Below, in pieces: positions 1 through 13,600 of a DNA stretch of 64,000 nt (the first letter of the stretch is position 1; every line of letters starts with the position of its first letter). Below the pieces are notes generated by a model. It ran no database searches and had not been told where the DNA came from. It was given only the letters and a program-made list of their open reading frames with translations. The position numbers and the translations under genes were made by a program. Source of the DNA: Lepidurus packardi (taxonomy: Eukaryota > Arthropoda > Branchiopoda > Notostraca > Triopsidae); contig JAKZAN010000005.1 in assembly GCA_023053545.1 (NCBI GenBank), positions 7,502,001 to 7,566,000 on the forward strand, written 5' to 3'.

Positions 1-420
1 AAAAGAGAGAGCAGCTAGATTACGTGACTATGCACGAGTTCGTATGCGAGATAGGACCGATATGGAAGGAAGAAATTTTACAAGTGCAGCAGATAGATAG
101 ATGTAGTTTTGAATTGTTCTTTACCTGTTTTTTTCTGATTTAAAAAAACCCTTGTATACGTTACCCTGACTTAGCGTAGTAGCAGGATAGGCTTTGAGCT
201 CATAACATTCCATTGCAAGTATTTGGAACTTGATCTCCTTTCCGGTGCATGTACGAATTTTAATATTTTGGACACATTCTAGTCGATAATATGCCATGCC
301 TTTTTTGTATGACTAATTTCCGAGAAACTTCAGTTTGTAATAAATTGTCAAGTTTACATAAAAATCAAAGACCGCGAAATGTGAAGTAATAGGCTTGAAC
401 TTGGAAATAAAGGCCTTTCA

Positions 421-1435
421 TCAAATCGCTCCTTTCCTCAGCTTTTCGCCTGCTGAATACTCAGTCATCGGTTTCCCACTTACACCACAGGTTCCCACAC
501 CTACTCGGCCAGTAATGTGTTCAGTTGTGGCGAAAATACTTTTCTTGACAACTCCTTTTTTCTTCGTTGCCTAAGATTGCAGAAAATGCATACAAATTAC
601 GTTTACGAAACTCTAAGATATTACTTTATTGGCAAAATTCTGCCATTTGCTCTTTTCCTTTTCACGCTCATCTTCCATAACTTTCATTCGCTGCTGTTTC
701 TTCTGTTTGCGTTTCTTCAGGTACTCTCTTTGCTGCTGCAAAGCAGCACGTCTATCCAAAGTTGGGATCGTTTACGATTTTTTCATTGGGTTATTTTAGT
801 TACGTACTTGTTCTTGAGATTTTGGGTCATTTTCTTGGTGTCTAATTCGGCGTTAGACGGTCGATCTTTCAACAGGTTCAACTTGGTTATATCTGTATTG
901 CCGTATGCGTCAAAGCGAACTGAAACTTCTCCATCTTTAGTAATCTCTTCAATGGTGGCAGGGTAGTACCTTGAAAGTAAAAGTTTCGAAAGATAAATAT
1001 AGCAAAGTCTGTCTAAGAAGAATAGCCTTACTTTGAATCGTTGCTCCACTTTGCCATACATTTCTCACCAACCTTCCAATTCCTCATCGGAACATTCTCT
1101 GCTGCTTCGAAATCAAAGCTAGGTGCTAATTAAATTAAAAACCTATTATGAACTACTGTCCCTCAAAATAGCCATGATACAACCTGAGGTGGGTGCTGCA
1201 TCTTCTCCTTCTTGAGCACGTAGAAGTTCTCGAGTTAGATTAATTACCTCAAGCAAGTCTGTTTTTAACTTCGTAAGCTCCGCATTTGCAGAATCTGTGG
1301 TTAGCGCGGCTTCTACCTAATAGAACAGTATCGTGCGTTGAAAATAAATAAAGTGATAAATTAAAGACGTTTTTCACGAACCTGCTGCAATTGAAGGCGA
1401 TAAGTACTCAAATTTTCTTGCAGGGAATCTGGCAT
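421..1435 (-). CDS. SMNDC1: SMNDC1 / SPF30 splicing factor (Tudor domain)
   Basis: This is the survival-motor-neuron-related splicing factor 30, a nuclear Tudor protein needed for spliceosome assembly (family knowledge). The start MPDSLQENLSTYRLQLQQ at 1435 matches the conserved N-terminal coiled region, which continues in the next exon with AELTKLKTDLLEVINL. The Tudor core lies around 890-990 (RYYPATIEEI, VRFDAYGN). A Lys/Arg/Glu-rich helix follows at about 600-735 (REYLKKRKQKKQQRMK), and a last exon at 421-508 ends with GRVGVGTCGVSGKPMTEY, the conserved tail. Introns are short; two checked donors are GTTCGT and GTAATA. The stop is TGA at 421-423. Length is about 240 residues, as in the family. 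Identification is firm; some internal splice sites were judged by eye. Confidence 0.92.
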
Positions 1436-2264
1436 TTTCTTTTCTTTAAATCAATAAAAACCACTGTGGTTTGTAAAAGTTGAAGTAAACAAAGCACAAG
1501 TAGACAAAAGAAATGATTACTAACGTGAATTCCAGATGGCGTTGTTTTTCGTTCTTGAAAAATACTTTTATGAGCACAAAGTTTGAATTTCTTACATTTT
1601 TCTTACGACCAAGGCAGAGCTTCACTTAATATTACAGATACTTTTAATAAGTCTGGTTTATATAAACAGGAAAATAGAAATTTCTGCATACCAACCATGT
1701 ATTAAAGTAAATAAAAAAATATTTTTATCAAGTTGCACTTCGGCTGCACATCATAAGGTCGCGCTTAGAAACGCCGACACGGGAAATGGAATCGCAACTT
1801 TCTCGTAAAAAATCTCTGGTCATGGCTGTACATATTCTACATGAAAACGAGACTTGAAGATGTAACTTCCTTGGCACCTTCGCAAGCGAAATCTAAGGCT
1901 TCTTTTTGTGTTTTAGTACAATAAAATTAATTTTCAAGTGATATCGCTAGGTAAGTTATCAATCATTTCCAGATTCCCTCTCATTTACCCAACTCGGGAT
2001 AAAAACATACTGACGCACGTATGGACTACGTGCAACTAATTTATAAACAAATATGAAGAAACAATAATAATCACTATCACTGGCCCTCCTCGAAGTAAAA
2101 TTCGCCCAGCGAGATTCCAAAATCGCGTAACAAGATCTGTATGGCTCTTTTTCTTTGCAAAGTAAAGTCTCTTGTGACGCAAACACCTTGGTGTCCTTCA
2201 TATCACATGTGGTTGTTGTATGAATATTGCACACCATTATAACGTAGCCAGCGCTTTCATCGTA
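1436..2264. other. Intergenic, SMNDC1 promoter side and OATP 3' flank
   Basis: This 0.8-kb stretch separates two minus-strand genes. It should hold the OATP 3' UTR and the SMNDC1 5' UTR and promoter. I see no convincing coding exon; a 92-codon open frame at 1959-2237 (minus) resembles nothing I recognise. Confidence 0.5.
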
Positions 2265-5168
2265 TCAACGAATCATTTTGTGTCGGCTATCAACTCGCAT
2301 GGGTTGCAGTTCTTCTTCAACCGTCTCTGAACAGTCCCCACTAGTAAAACTAATTTTATCAGCCTTATACCAGACTACCACGTCAACTAAAAACGCTAGA
2401 AGCATCAATCCTCCTGTCGTGCCTAATGCAAAGAAAGGGAACCCTTATTAGTCACACCGTTCTATACCCATTTCTCGAACCATTACCATGAAAGAAATAC
2501 CGAAAACGGGTAGACTCGTATAGACTACACGCGCCTTGTTCACCGCAGGTAATTTTCCAGACTAAACAGGCAGAATCCACGACAGCTCCGTAGATAATTG
2601 GGCAAGGGACGTTGCCTGTACCAAAGTTTTTGTCCATTAATTTGATAAACTTTTAATTTTTCTTTTAGAAAAAAAAAAAAACGAAAATTCTGTACTTACC
2701 AAACAATCCGATCGCAAACTGAATTAACCCCAAGGCCATGGCTTTGTCTTTGGGATCTACGCATCGCAAGGTAAGCAATAACGACCCTACCTCGCTTGTC
2801 GAATGAATCAAAACAAACAAGGAGAAAAGGCCAATGTACCATATAAAGTTGGTGCATTCACGAGGACAATAGCCCGTCGTGGCTGTCGCGTTCTTGTCTA
2901 GGCACTCACATATTGAGTACTACGACAAGTCAAAGAGAGACAACAGAAAAAATTAGTATCGAGATCAAGAATCAATATCATTAACCATTTGTCTACACCT
3001 TGAAGTCTTCCGTATCAATTTGTTTACATCCGGCATGACAGGCAGAGAAGTACGTATATTCTCCTGAGCAAACAGGAGCAAAGGTGTGAGGATCGCACTC
3101 ACAAGTTCGGTTGCAGGGCGGATTTAGCACCTTTCCATCTTCCGAGAGACCACGAAAGTCATCCATAGGACAGCCAATTAGCATCAAGATGCCCATACCT
3201 GCAACAATGGAAACTTGGTTTGTTTTTTTGACTCCAAAATTAACAGTAAAATGTACCAATCGAGTATAAAAGAGCTGCACTGGCCAGCCATCCGGCCACG
3301 AATTTTGGATTAGGTTTCATCTTCCGGATGAAAACCCCACTTAACGAGATCCCTACACCCATCACAAGAATGCCACCCATGGCTATCCACAAACAGAAAA
3401 AAATAATAAAGTATAAAGCGGGCTTTATTGATTTTTCTTTACCTGAAATCATATTCGCAACATTAGCGGTTAACCGAAACTGAGATTCCAGATATTTGGG
3501 TAAGAATGTATAGAGTCCAGCAATGGGTAAAATATGCAAAACGCTACTCGCAGTCCTTAACAACAAAATGTCATTCTTCAACAACCGACGTACAGCTTTG
3601 GGGAAATCTACGACACCAAGAAACGCACGTTGAACATGATCACATTTTTAAAAGATTTAGGAAAAATCTTTTAACATTGCATACCTTTCAAACTAGGATT
3701 CCTTTTGGGAGAAAGTTCCTGCCTTCGATGTGCAATCGATGCAACAGTGCCTTCTACCCGACAGTTCGGGTTGGGCAACCGTCTCGGGAACGAAAACATG
3801 GCTAATGAGGAGATGAATATCAAGACGGAAACTAAAACCATTCCTTAAAATAGTTAAAATACGTAACGTTAGTTTGACTTGTGAACTAAAAAGTTTTCTC
3901 AGCAAGTTACCAAGCCACCATGCTCCTATCCAGCCAGGATCGTTCGTTGTAATATGTACGTCTGCTAACGGGTCTACGTATAGCGACGTACAAGCTGCTC
4001 CCAGCAAGAAACCAAAAACTGGGCCCAAAATACGCACTCCAATAGTGATAGCTATGAAAAAAATTGCATAACTTTCTTTGCCCGGATTTCTTATGACCTA
4101 GTGAAAGTCAAAAAGGTTACCAAAATAGGTCGGGGACTCCCTGTTAGCCACATTATCATCAATATACGTCATTCCCAAGGTATAAACGGCCGTTTGTCCC
4201 AGTCCAATGCCAACCAAACTGACAAAAAACACCGAGAGTGCTATCTGCGTTGTTCGTGATTGAGATTGCTGTTTTCCCACATCTCCACATTCTCCTTCCT
4301 GACTCCAAGGCGGTGATTGCGTTGTCATTTCACTCAAGTTCCCCAGATTCATATCACCCGTCGTCTGATTGCGCGCCCAGAACTGGGAACTGTCATTGTG
4401 TAATTTGCACACCAACTTATTTTCCGCAAAATGAATGGGAGTTTCAGCTTGGGCAGTGCCGAACAAAAAGTGAGGCAACGAGCAAATCAACGACGACAGT
4501 CCAAATAATACCATTCCCCAACCAATCCATGTAGGACGATGGCCATGGCCCCCGTAATAAGTCAGTAACAATGAGCCCCCAATTTGTCCGATTTCTGTTG
4601 CACTCATGATGATGCCTGTTGTTTTCGATTTTATTTGAAAAAGCTTTTCGATCGTTGTCAAGACGCTAACAAAATAGGTATAATACATGCCCTAAAGTTC
4701 AAAAGAAAGAACAAACAAAATTTAATGAGATGTTCTAAGAAACTAACCCTTATATACCTGTAAAACGCAGGTGAGACAATAGATTGCCAAAAACATTTGT
4801 TTAGAGGCCAAAGGCTGCAGCCAGGGAGGCGAAAACCACTTGCCCAGACCACAAGGCAAAATTTCGTCGTTGCTATCATCCTCCTGCTCTTCCAATTCCT
4901 GCAAAGTGGTCTGGACTGGAACGTCAGGCTGAGCATTGTTACCCTCGGTTGGGGGGATTGTGTTATTGTATAAGAAGCTTCCTTCGGACGAATCATGATA
5001 AGAGTTTCCATTCGTCGGACTCCCGTTTTCGGGAACTCTGGCAGCGAAATCCGGAAGAACTAAATGCGTTTTCCCGTTTGTTACGCTTTTCGTGGAAACG
5101 GGGCGAATCAACTGCTGTGACGAATCCGAGTTCTTGAATCCAGCCACGAATACCACTGTTTCAGACAT
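2265..5168 (-). CDS. SLCO/OATP-family organic anion transporter
   Basis: A 12-pass plasma-membrane transporter of the organic anion transporting polypeptide family (SLC21/SLCO), which carries amphipathic anions such as steroid conjugates; one insect member imports ecdysone. The start is MSETVVFVAGFKN at 5168. A cytoplasmic N-terminus leads to CLTCVLQ-GMYYTYFVSVL (exon junction 4758/4691), the classic first transmembrane region. Next come IGQIGGSLLLTYYGGHGHRP, GVRILGPVFGFLLGA (exon 3911-4097) and TASSVLHILPIAGLYTFLPK. A Kazal-like extracellular domain (CNRTCECDPHTFAPVC, 3000-3150) precedes GNVPCPIIYGAVVDSACLVW and a tail ending RVDSRHKMIR with stop at 2265-2267. The reading frame stays open across every junction checked, so the gene appears intact. 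The exact orthologue (for example Oatp74D versus other insect OATPs) cannot be settled by eye. Confidence 0.93.
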
Positions 5169-6280
5169 GACCTATACAATTACAAAATAACAAATTCAAT
5201 AAAAACAAATATCACAAACGAAAATTAACCTGGCAACAACACTGAAATTAAAAACGGGAAGATGACTAGCAAATGAACTTGAATGCAACTTTAGATAACG
5301 TGGAAAACCAAACATGGTGACAAAAAGCTCATGGCAAGACGACGCTTGCCCATTCGTTTTATTTCTATCTGAAATAGGGAAACTCCCTTCCCAACTCCCC
5401 ATCTCCAGGTTGCTAATTCCGTCTCGACGACTAACCTTGGCCATGACTAATACCTTGATTTCTTGTTTGTGAAGCTTATTCTACTGCCAAGTTTTTTTTT
5501 TTTTTTTTAAGCAACAAGATTAAAGAAACCACTAGTGTTTCTTCTTTCACTTCAACTTTTGATTTCTGCTCAATTTGCATTGCTATGGCTGTGGCCCAAG
5601 TTTGCGGATAAGCACTCGACGTTGAAAGTTGGGCGCAACTTCAACTTCGTTAACTCGCAGGGAAGGTGATCTTGGTCGTTAGTCGAGAGCTGGAGTGGAA
5701 GAGAAAGTATTGTCGTCCTACGAAAGTAGTCCGTTTGGTTTGTTTCTTTTGGCGAAAAAGTAGAAGTAGAAGTGGCACAACTACCAATTAACACGCCCCT
5801 TATTTCTAATAACACTGACCCTGATGTCTCTTTTTCCAGTTACTCAAGTCGCTATCTGTTTCAATCATGAAAAAACAGAAGAAACAGCTTATTTTCCAAG
5901 AAAACTCGCCAATAAGCAACAATCTTAAAAGCTGCGAGGTACATACAACTTCCAAGTTGAGAGCATTCAACAAATCAACTTTTTGAGACGGAGAGCGGTA
6001 AAGATAATCTGTAAAGAATCTTAGTGAATTCCTCAAATTTTTAAGCAGTTTTAGTTAGTACAGCTTCCTTAAAAGGTACTCCAATCCCAAGACAAAAAGA
6101 ACTTCCCCATGACCTAATGTGGGTACAAAAATTTAATGCGATTCAGGTTGCAACCCCCAGCAAAGTTCCGTTACGAGTCGTTGACCAAAAACGCTGGCTT
6201 TTCATCTTCGTCTAATTGGCAATGGAATTTCCGTTTCTTCTTCCCAATACGGTACATGCAATTTCTTCACCTCACCTTAA
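5169..6280. other. Intergenic upstream of OATP
   Basis: This stretch should contain the OATP 5' UTR and promoter. A short T-tract sits near 5492-5508. Small open frames on the minus strand (for example 5196-5444) have no recognisable domain and are treated as noise. Confidence 0.4.
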
Positions 6281-6714
6281 ACGGCTTCACACCTGATCTA
6301 CGACATTGCACTTATTATACGCTCTAAACTCAATTAAAAGAGAACGTGAGTTGGATTAGCGTTGCGTCTAACATTCTGCAAGCTTGGTATAAATTGAAAA
6401 TGTGTTGCTTACTTAAATGTGGATTACCTACCAAGCAACAGAACTACGTGTTACGGATTGTTAGGTTCGGTTTAGGTGGGAACCATGCTTAAGCCACACG
6501 GCTTCACACCTGATCTACGACATTGCACTTACTATGCGCGCAAAACTTAATGAAAAGAGAACGTGAGTTGGATTAGCGTTGCGTCTAACGTTCAGCAAGC
6601 TTGGTGTAAATTGAAAATGTATTGCTTATTTAACCGAGGATTACCTACCACGCAAAAGAACTACGTGTTACGGATTGTTAGGTTCAGTTTAGGTGTGAAC
6701 CATGCTTTAGCCAA
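6281..6714. repeat. Two-copy tandem direct repeat, 217-bp unit
   Basis: The segment beginning ACGGCTTCACACCTGATC at 6281 recurs at 6498, an offset of 217 bp. The two copies stay alignable to about 6497 and 6714, with scattered substitutions and very few gaps. Shared landmarks include GTGAGTTGGATTAGCGTTGC and CTACGTGTTACGGATTGTTA in both. Only the second copy keeps a 64-codon frame open, so coding function is unlikely. It reads as a recent local tandem duplication. Confidence 0.85.
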
Positions 6715-9038
6715 GCGGAAACGGGGGGTCAAGGTTGAAACGTTAGCGCGCTGTTAACTGTTGTGTAAACTTTCTACTCTCCTAGGGAGAAGTGAAATCG
6801 AGGGTTTTTTTCTTTCCTTGCTACCTTCTAAGCATCTTCCCCATCCCACCCTTGTTCGCAGTGATATTTTAAAGCGCACGTTAATTAAAGTACGTAGACA
6901 AAAATAAAGACATGTACTCTCTCATTTCTTGGGGGAAAAACCCGAACATATCAAGAGAAGGGGATCTTCTATGTCACCTCCCTTCTACGTCATTGTCGAA
7001 CAATAGGTTCCAAACAACTGAAGCAAGCACGGAAAAAGAGAGAGTTTAAATCTTAGTGAAGGCTTACCGGACTACACACAGCGAAACCAAAAGTGACGGC
7101 TTAATAAGGAAAACGAACTTACTCCCAAAGATCAAATGCTTCCGCTGCCGAACAGAGCAAGTCGCAAAGTTGGATTGACGTTCTACCGACGTTTAAAGCT
7201 TAGAAAAACTTGCTAGATTGGTCTTTTCAAATGAAGTGAGGTCGGAATCAGATTACGCAGTGGTACGAAGGGTGCACCGAGTAGTAGCCATTTGTGTCGA
7301 GCAAGTTCCAGGAACGGGCGCACGTATCAAATCGATGATATTAAGCCGATTGCTAAGGGTATGTTATGATCAGGTACGATAGGTGTAGTACTTCTTGCCT
7401 TGTCCGTCACCATCACGAAACGGAAAAAAAGACAAGAAAAAGAACGTCCCAATGCCAAGTCAAAACTGCACCACCGAAGAAACAACAACTTCCACCTTTG
7501 GTCAATAAAACTTTGGGTTTGGGCTTCTTATATCTGTCGCTCAGTAAAAAGACTGCGGTTACACCACAAGCAGCACGGCAGCACGGCCGGGTACGACGTT
7601 ACCTCGCTACAGGCACTTATGCTAATCAAGTCTTTCCCGAGTTACCTCGCAAATAATTTGCAAACTTGATGTCTGAGATAAACCGTGATGAACATCCAAA
7701 TTTTCTGGGATAATCGAGCGTTTATAAGCCACAACATAAGTCTGCTTTAAGACAACATTACTCGCGTAAATCTCCAGAATCCAGTAGTTTGAGCCCTCCA
7801 GGGTCTTGAAAAAACGATGCAATCCTAAGGAATGAAAAGCAAAAGGAGACTGTTAGCTTGCAAGGCGCTTGAAATCAGCGTAAATCGTGACACTCGTATT
7901 GGTGAAGCGAACGGCAGACTGGGACTTCCTCCGCAGTTTACCTGGCTAGACTCATCAATGTACATTCACGACATTGAGGAAAGGTGCTGCTGGCGAGCCG
8001 AAGCGACAAGAGAGAGAAGAAATTAAATCACGGAGATAATGATGGCCTTCCACAAGTCACAATGCCGAGCCGCGACCAAGAGGCAATGGGTTGCTCGTGG
8101 TCGCAATGGTGGTGGGTTGGGCTCATGGACTCTTGGTCAATGGGTGGACGATCGTTTTTGGTTAACGTCTGTTCTTCGCTTGGGTCGCCGTGCTCATTAA
8201 AAGACGATGCTGCTTTGCTGGCGTTTTTAGAGGGGATTCGATAGGAATGAATGCTGATGCACTCGGCCCGATTTTAGGTCAGTAGATGAGGAATCCAGAC
8301 TAGCTTAACACACGCACGGACCCAGAGGAAACCGGTCTAAGGAGCTTAGCTTTAGCATCACACGCCTTTAAACGAGACAGACAAAATAGCGCGTTAGTTT
8401 TTAAGACCTTGCATGGAACTTTCCATTGGTTCACGATACCATTAGGTCTATAACGTGGAAGAACATCAAATGTAATTTGAAAACATGTGTGTTGGGCTTT
8501 CTTCAATGCAGGTGAGTTTCTATGCGTTCATGGGCGGAGGGAAAGAGAGGCAAAGGAGCAGCAAGACAAAAGGTAAGCCTACTGCACGAAGACTGGTGTG
8601 TAATGGGTTGGGCTTTTTGGCTCTCGGTTTGACCACAAGCAGACAGAATTTCCCAACTTCTGAATGTAGGTGAACTATTCCCCGAGGAGCCCCTATCTTA
8701 CAGAACATATATGAAGCTGGCAAATCTTGTACGACTTTCTCCTTGGCATTACGAGGAGTTGGCTATCGACTGGGCTCCGACAAAAGGAACAGCTCGTAAT
8801 TGTATTCAACACCTGTTTATTAAAACCTGGGTTGAGCAATGCCGGGATAACAGCCAGGCATAATTCAACTGGATTCTTCTTTCACTCGCGTCATGCCAGA
8901 CCAGCCAAAACAAAAGTTCCCTGCGTGGAGTGAGGGTAGTGTTAGAACCAAAGTGGTATATGAGGATTCCAATCCATATTTCGACTTCGAGTTCAAAGAA
9001 TAACGAAACGCAAGTAAAAGTGCCCAGTGTAATACAAA
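6715..9038. other. Gene-poor interval, no recognised genes
   Basis: Several frames of 60-95 codons occur on both strands, but none carries a recognisable domain, good splice sites or biased composition. I see no tRNA, transposase or tandem array here. It may be intergenic DNA or an intron of an unrecognised gene. Confidence 0.4.
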
Positions 9039-9446
9039 TTAACCTTGTAAAAATATAACAGCGCTATTGCGATCTTGAAAAGTAAGACAAAGCGTGAACA
9101 AATAAAGGAGGTTGATAATGAAAAAGAAAAACGTACCTCCTTTTAAATAATTTTTCACCATAAGGGGAATGAAAACAAGGCAGACAATTAGAATGCCAAT
9201 TACCACAGTTATCATAAACTGGAAGTGGAACTGTTCTTCACCAACATCCCTCACATACGACGACAGTTGCAAAAAAATATCACAGAAAGCACTACTAACC
9301 ATTTGAGTGTCACCACAACAATCATAAAGAGCCATAAAGATGCTCAATCTCCGTTTAAAATAAGAGAACACAAATTGAACTGTTGTTGTGACACAACACA
9401 CATCTAGTATTAACGTAAATAAACACATCATTGCCGGATATACCAC
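9039..9446 (-). CDS. Doubtful hydrophobic membrane-protein exon
   Basis: A minus-strand open frame encodes at least two strongly hydrophobic spans. The first is near the start (MMCLFTLILDVCC); the second is near MITVVIGILIVCLVFIPLMV and is followed by the positive patch KNYLKG. A consensus-like donor, GTACGTTTTTC, sits straight after KNYLKG at about 9138. That suggests the segment could be an internal exon of a membrane receptor. No upstream or downstream partner exon was recognised, and AT-rich DNA readily produces such frames. Family unknown. Confidence 0.22.
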   Translation of the reverse strand: MVYPAMMCLFTLILDVCCVTTTVQFVFSYFKRRLSIFMALYDCCGDTQMVSSAFCDIFLQLSSYVRDVGEEQFHFQFMITVVIGILIVCLVFIPLMVKNYLKGGTFFFFIINLLYLFTLCLTFQDRNSAVIFLQG

Positions 9447-10619
9447 ATCTGTGTTTGCGTAGGCAAGTCAAACTCAGTATATCAAATATAATTAATAAGG
9501 ATATAAATGTTTAATCACGGTAAAAATATGTAAGCTAATTCCAATGAAAAATTTTGTATGAAGACGGACAACAACACTGTAAAAGCGCTGAATTTAAAAA
9601 TAAATGCACGTATGAAAAAGCAACTGTCTTGAAATTCGATCAATTGTTTCGCTTAATGAATTCTCAATAAACTATAAGGTTACAATAATGTACGCTAACG
9701 AACAGAATTCCATGTAATGAGGAATAGCAAAACATAATATTGACACATATCAAACTAGGATGGCACATAGGATGCTAAAAGACGTTGTTAGGATCGAGAT
9801 AATATAAAATAAAACTTACCGCGCTATATGTTCGCGTGCCAAAACAACCTACACAAGTGCCAGCTCACCACTCAACAACGCTATAAACTAAGCAACGAGA
9901 ATATCTACAGCTTAATTGGACACACGAATTGGTGTAGCAGCCACTTGAATGGATTTCAAGTCTTTCCAATCCACACTTTTTCAATCAGTTGATACAAGAA
10001 AACCTTGAACTAGACCTTGGCCCTGACAGAACGGAGCACTCAGGCTTTACTAGAAGAAAAGCTCTCTTTTCTGGTTTCCGCTTACTGCGCTTGCTTCCAG
10101 CTCCGCCAAAACGGAACAGAAAAGCCTCAACCCACACACCTAATTTTAGACTTTTTTTTTTCTTTCTTTGCAAAGAGGCCTCCCTCACATCCAATACTTC
10201 TCGTCACAACTTAACGGCAACTTTATACTACGTTTAAAGCGTGGGCTCCAATGTTACCCTAGTGGCTTTCTGAAACGCATAAACGCGACACACAGGCACC
10301 AGCGAGAAATGGAGCATTTTGTATACAGACCACCGCAGCACGTACACAAAAGACGCTATTGATCCAATTGAAGAAAACCATTATTTACCTCAGCGGTGTC
10401 ATGCATGTATCAGTTTTCAAAGGCTGAAAAGACGTGCCAGACTGCACTGTGACTTCACGATAATCAAATTCACGATATATATTAAATTAGCTATGCTTAC
10501 AGGAAAGTTTTCTTAACCAGTAATGAGTTAAATTAACCAGACTTATAGCAATGACTCCAACTCGGGACAGGCGGAAATGGCAGTTTTTGTACAAACAAAC
10601 TTTCTCTCCCCAATCAAAC
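9447..10619. other. Intergenic, 3' flank of the USP20/33 gene
   Basis: AT-rich DNA with no coding signal I trust. Overlapping short frames at 9985-10240 on both strands look like chance. The 3' UTR of the deubiquitinase should lie at the right end. Confidence 0.4.
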
Positions 10620-13600
10620 CTACTGCCTAATAAGCACTTCAGGTCCTCCGCCATACAACCCGAGAAACCAGGACCACAAGGCGGGAGAGAGATGAGCATA
10701 ATCGGACCCTTTGAACAAAAGAAAATCTTGTTCAGCATAAAAAATTTTTAAAAATGAAAGGAGTATTATATGTTTACCAGCTCTGAGACACGTAATTTCG
10801 TTCCGAGTGACGATAATAGACGAGTTTTCAATGGGACTTGGTGGGTCGGCTTTCTTGCCCTTCACAAACTCTTCCCATTGGCGGAACCACGACATGGCCA
10901 AGGCGTAAATGACGCTGTTAGCTGATTCTTTTCTGAACTGGTCATTGAGCTTGATAAACGTTGCCCGTTCTTCTTCGCGGCGCTTATCTAAGAAATCTTT
11001 TTCCATCCGGCAAGTCACGCATTCATAGACTTGATTGCAAGGTGGACCACCGCCAAATCTATGCATCAAAATTGTAAGCACATTGAAAATACTAACACCC
11101 TTGTCCAGTAGTTACTTGTCATATAACGCCTTCCAGATTGGTTCTGCTAACAGGGTACATAATTCCATAACCTTAGGCATTACATCAGGATGTACGGCAC
11201 CATGGGGGCACAGGAAGTCCGTATTGTCAATCGGGCCAGGTTCGGCAAAGGTATTAAAGCGGTTAATCCATTGTCGCGATACGTAGAAGGGCATTAAGTG
11301 TTCCTGGCTGGCATCAAGATATCTTTCAAGAAGAGAAACCATTTCTTGCCTGAAGCCATCAAGCTTCACTGAAGACTTTCTATTAAAAAAAAATTAAAAA
11401 TAAGGGGGGAACCCGGACTAACGCTAGTTTACGCCAATGATGTTTATTACTTGTAAAAAAGGACGTACGCTTGAGCTGCGGACACAGTTTCAGGACTAAC
11501 TTCCGTAACATACGTGTCGTCGAATTCGTACCATCTGTCGTTAATAACATTACGGGCATAACACGTGTAGTGACCCCCACTTGCTGTGCCTTGGTGAACA
11601 ATAACACTCATCAAGTCATACGTAGTGACACGCGAAGTGCAATCTGCTGCGAAAACAAACATTAGCACACAAAAGAATGAACATGTTGGCATTTCTAAGT
11701 AACCTTTGTTGACGTATGACTCCGCGTTTAATCCTTCCAAAGGAAATGCCACGTGTGTGGAAAGTTTCGTGCTGAACAAAGGCTCATGGCGAAATCGCTT
11801 TAAATGAATAGTTAAAACTTCCGGTAATACCACGACACTCGCAAATTTGACTCCGTTGCGCAGCTTTTTGCACTTTTCACAACTGGAAAAGTAAATAAAA
11901 AAGAATACGAGGAAAATTAACAATTAATAAAATTAATAATTGTAAAAAAAATTACCTATACATATTATCGCCCTTTAATTCATCTGCACTAAAAAAGGCG
12001 GCTAAGCAATCATGAAGAGATATCGGAGGGCCCCAAACCCAGGTCCAAACCCAGCCCCACATCCAGCTTAACCAACCCTGCAAAAAAACATTAGTAAGCT
12101 AGTAGGAAAGTCAGAGATAAACACACACATATTCAAATGCATACCTGGGCTTGTTGAAAGGCTATATTATGCTTGCCCGGACTTTTATGCAAGACTAATA
12201 ATTGGTCTTTGCTAGGAATGGGTAATGAAAGGTCTTGGAATGTTTCGACTCGTGATGAAACCTAGATTTTATACATGTAATCAAATTTGTACATTTTGTA
12301 GAAAATTTACCCTGTTACACGTCAAGCATTGGACAGAACTCAGAATTCTGCCATCAAAAACATCCGATACAATGCTCTTATACTCCGAAGGGGATTTACG
12401 TTTAACGAAAGCCATGGCGTTCGCTTGCTTTACAACAGGTGGTGAAGGAGTTCGTGACGATCTGAAGTATCAACTTGTGAGTATCAGTCAGTTTAAAATG
12501 AACTTTTAAAAACAGTATTACATATCTGAGATATCAGAAACAGCATCACGAAAACGTTCTGCTTCTTCACCCGGGTTTTCAAACCGTTTCCTATACTCAG
12601 ATAATTAGCTTAAAATATAATAAGAGACGTAGTACTACTTTTTATGAGTGGACACTCCTTCATCTTCTGATAATGAACCATTTTCGCTTACGCCAGAATC
12701 GCATGTTTCATAGTCCTCTTCTTCAGACCGCGAATCAGAGTCTGCCTCTATCTCAATGGCTTCAATATGACCAGAATTATTAGGCGAATCTTCGGCAGTT
12801 TTAGCAAAAACGGGTGTTTTGAGTTCTTCATGTAACTGATCCATGAAACAACGTAAAAATTCTTGCGAATCATGTTGCTGGAAGCCGCGGAACATGGGAA
12901 ATACCTATTGTGCAAATAAAGAGTAAGTAAGGGTTAATATAAGCTTAAATTGTGTTAACGTAGTACCATTTTGATAGCAAAGAGGACCCCATTTGGTACC
13001 ATGTATGCTGGAGATTTAGGAGCACCCCATATTTCTCTCACAAGAGAGCCATAAGCTTTGGCTAGGCCAGGTTTCTTGTCCACGGGGTCAGGGATAGAGC
13101 CGGGGCAGTCAAGGAAAAACTGATTCAAAGGTGGCAAATTTGACATTGCTTGCAACGCAGAATTCATGAAGCACGTATTGCCTAAGTTTTGTAAGCCCAT
13201 TAGACCTCTTGGTTTGACTAAACGTGTTGTTTCGTCTTCCAGGCTTCCACCACTCTCGTCTGCAGAATCAGTATATTCCGGGGGATTCTTAAGTAAAGGA
13301 AAACCCTGCTTATTGGCACTTTTGCTAAGAGCTAAATACGCTGTTTCAAGCAAGAGTGGGACAGGTGGTTCATTGGCTAAGATGAAGACTTCATAATGGC
13401 AGGAGTAACACCAAACTCGAGAAGTGGTCAGGTTAACGTGTAGACAATGTTCAGGGTTTTCGTTATTATGAGTGGAACTATGGTCGCTCTTCGATTCTCC
13501 GCATAGGACTTTTGAGCAGCAGTTTTCATGCAGGCATAGCCAGAGATTTGGTCCAGGATGTAAGCAGACATCGCAGCGTCTCTAAATTGCAAATATATTA

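Noticed and set aside
5196-5444. An 82-codon minus-strand frame just upstream of the OATP start
   Set aside because: It could be mistaken for an N-terminal exon, but the OATP N-terminus is complete at 5168 and this frame is not joined to it.
9985-10240. Overlapping open frames on both strands
   Set aside because: Low-complexity composition, mutually antisense, and no conserved motif.
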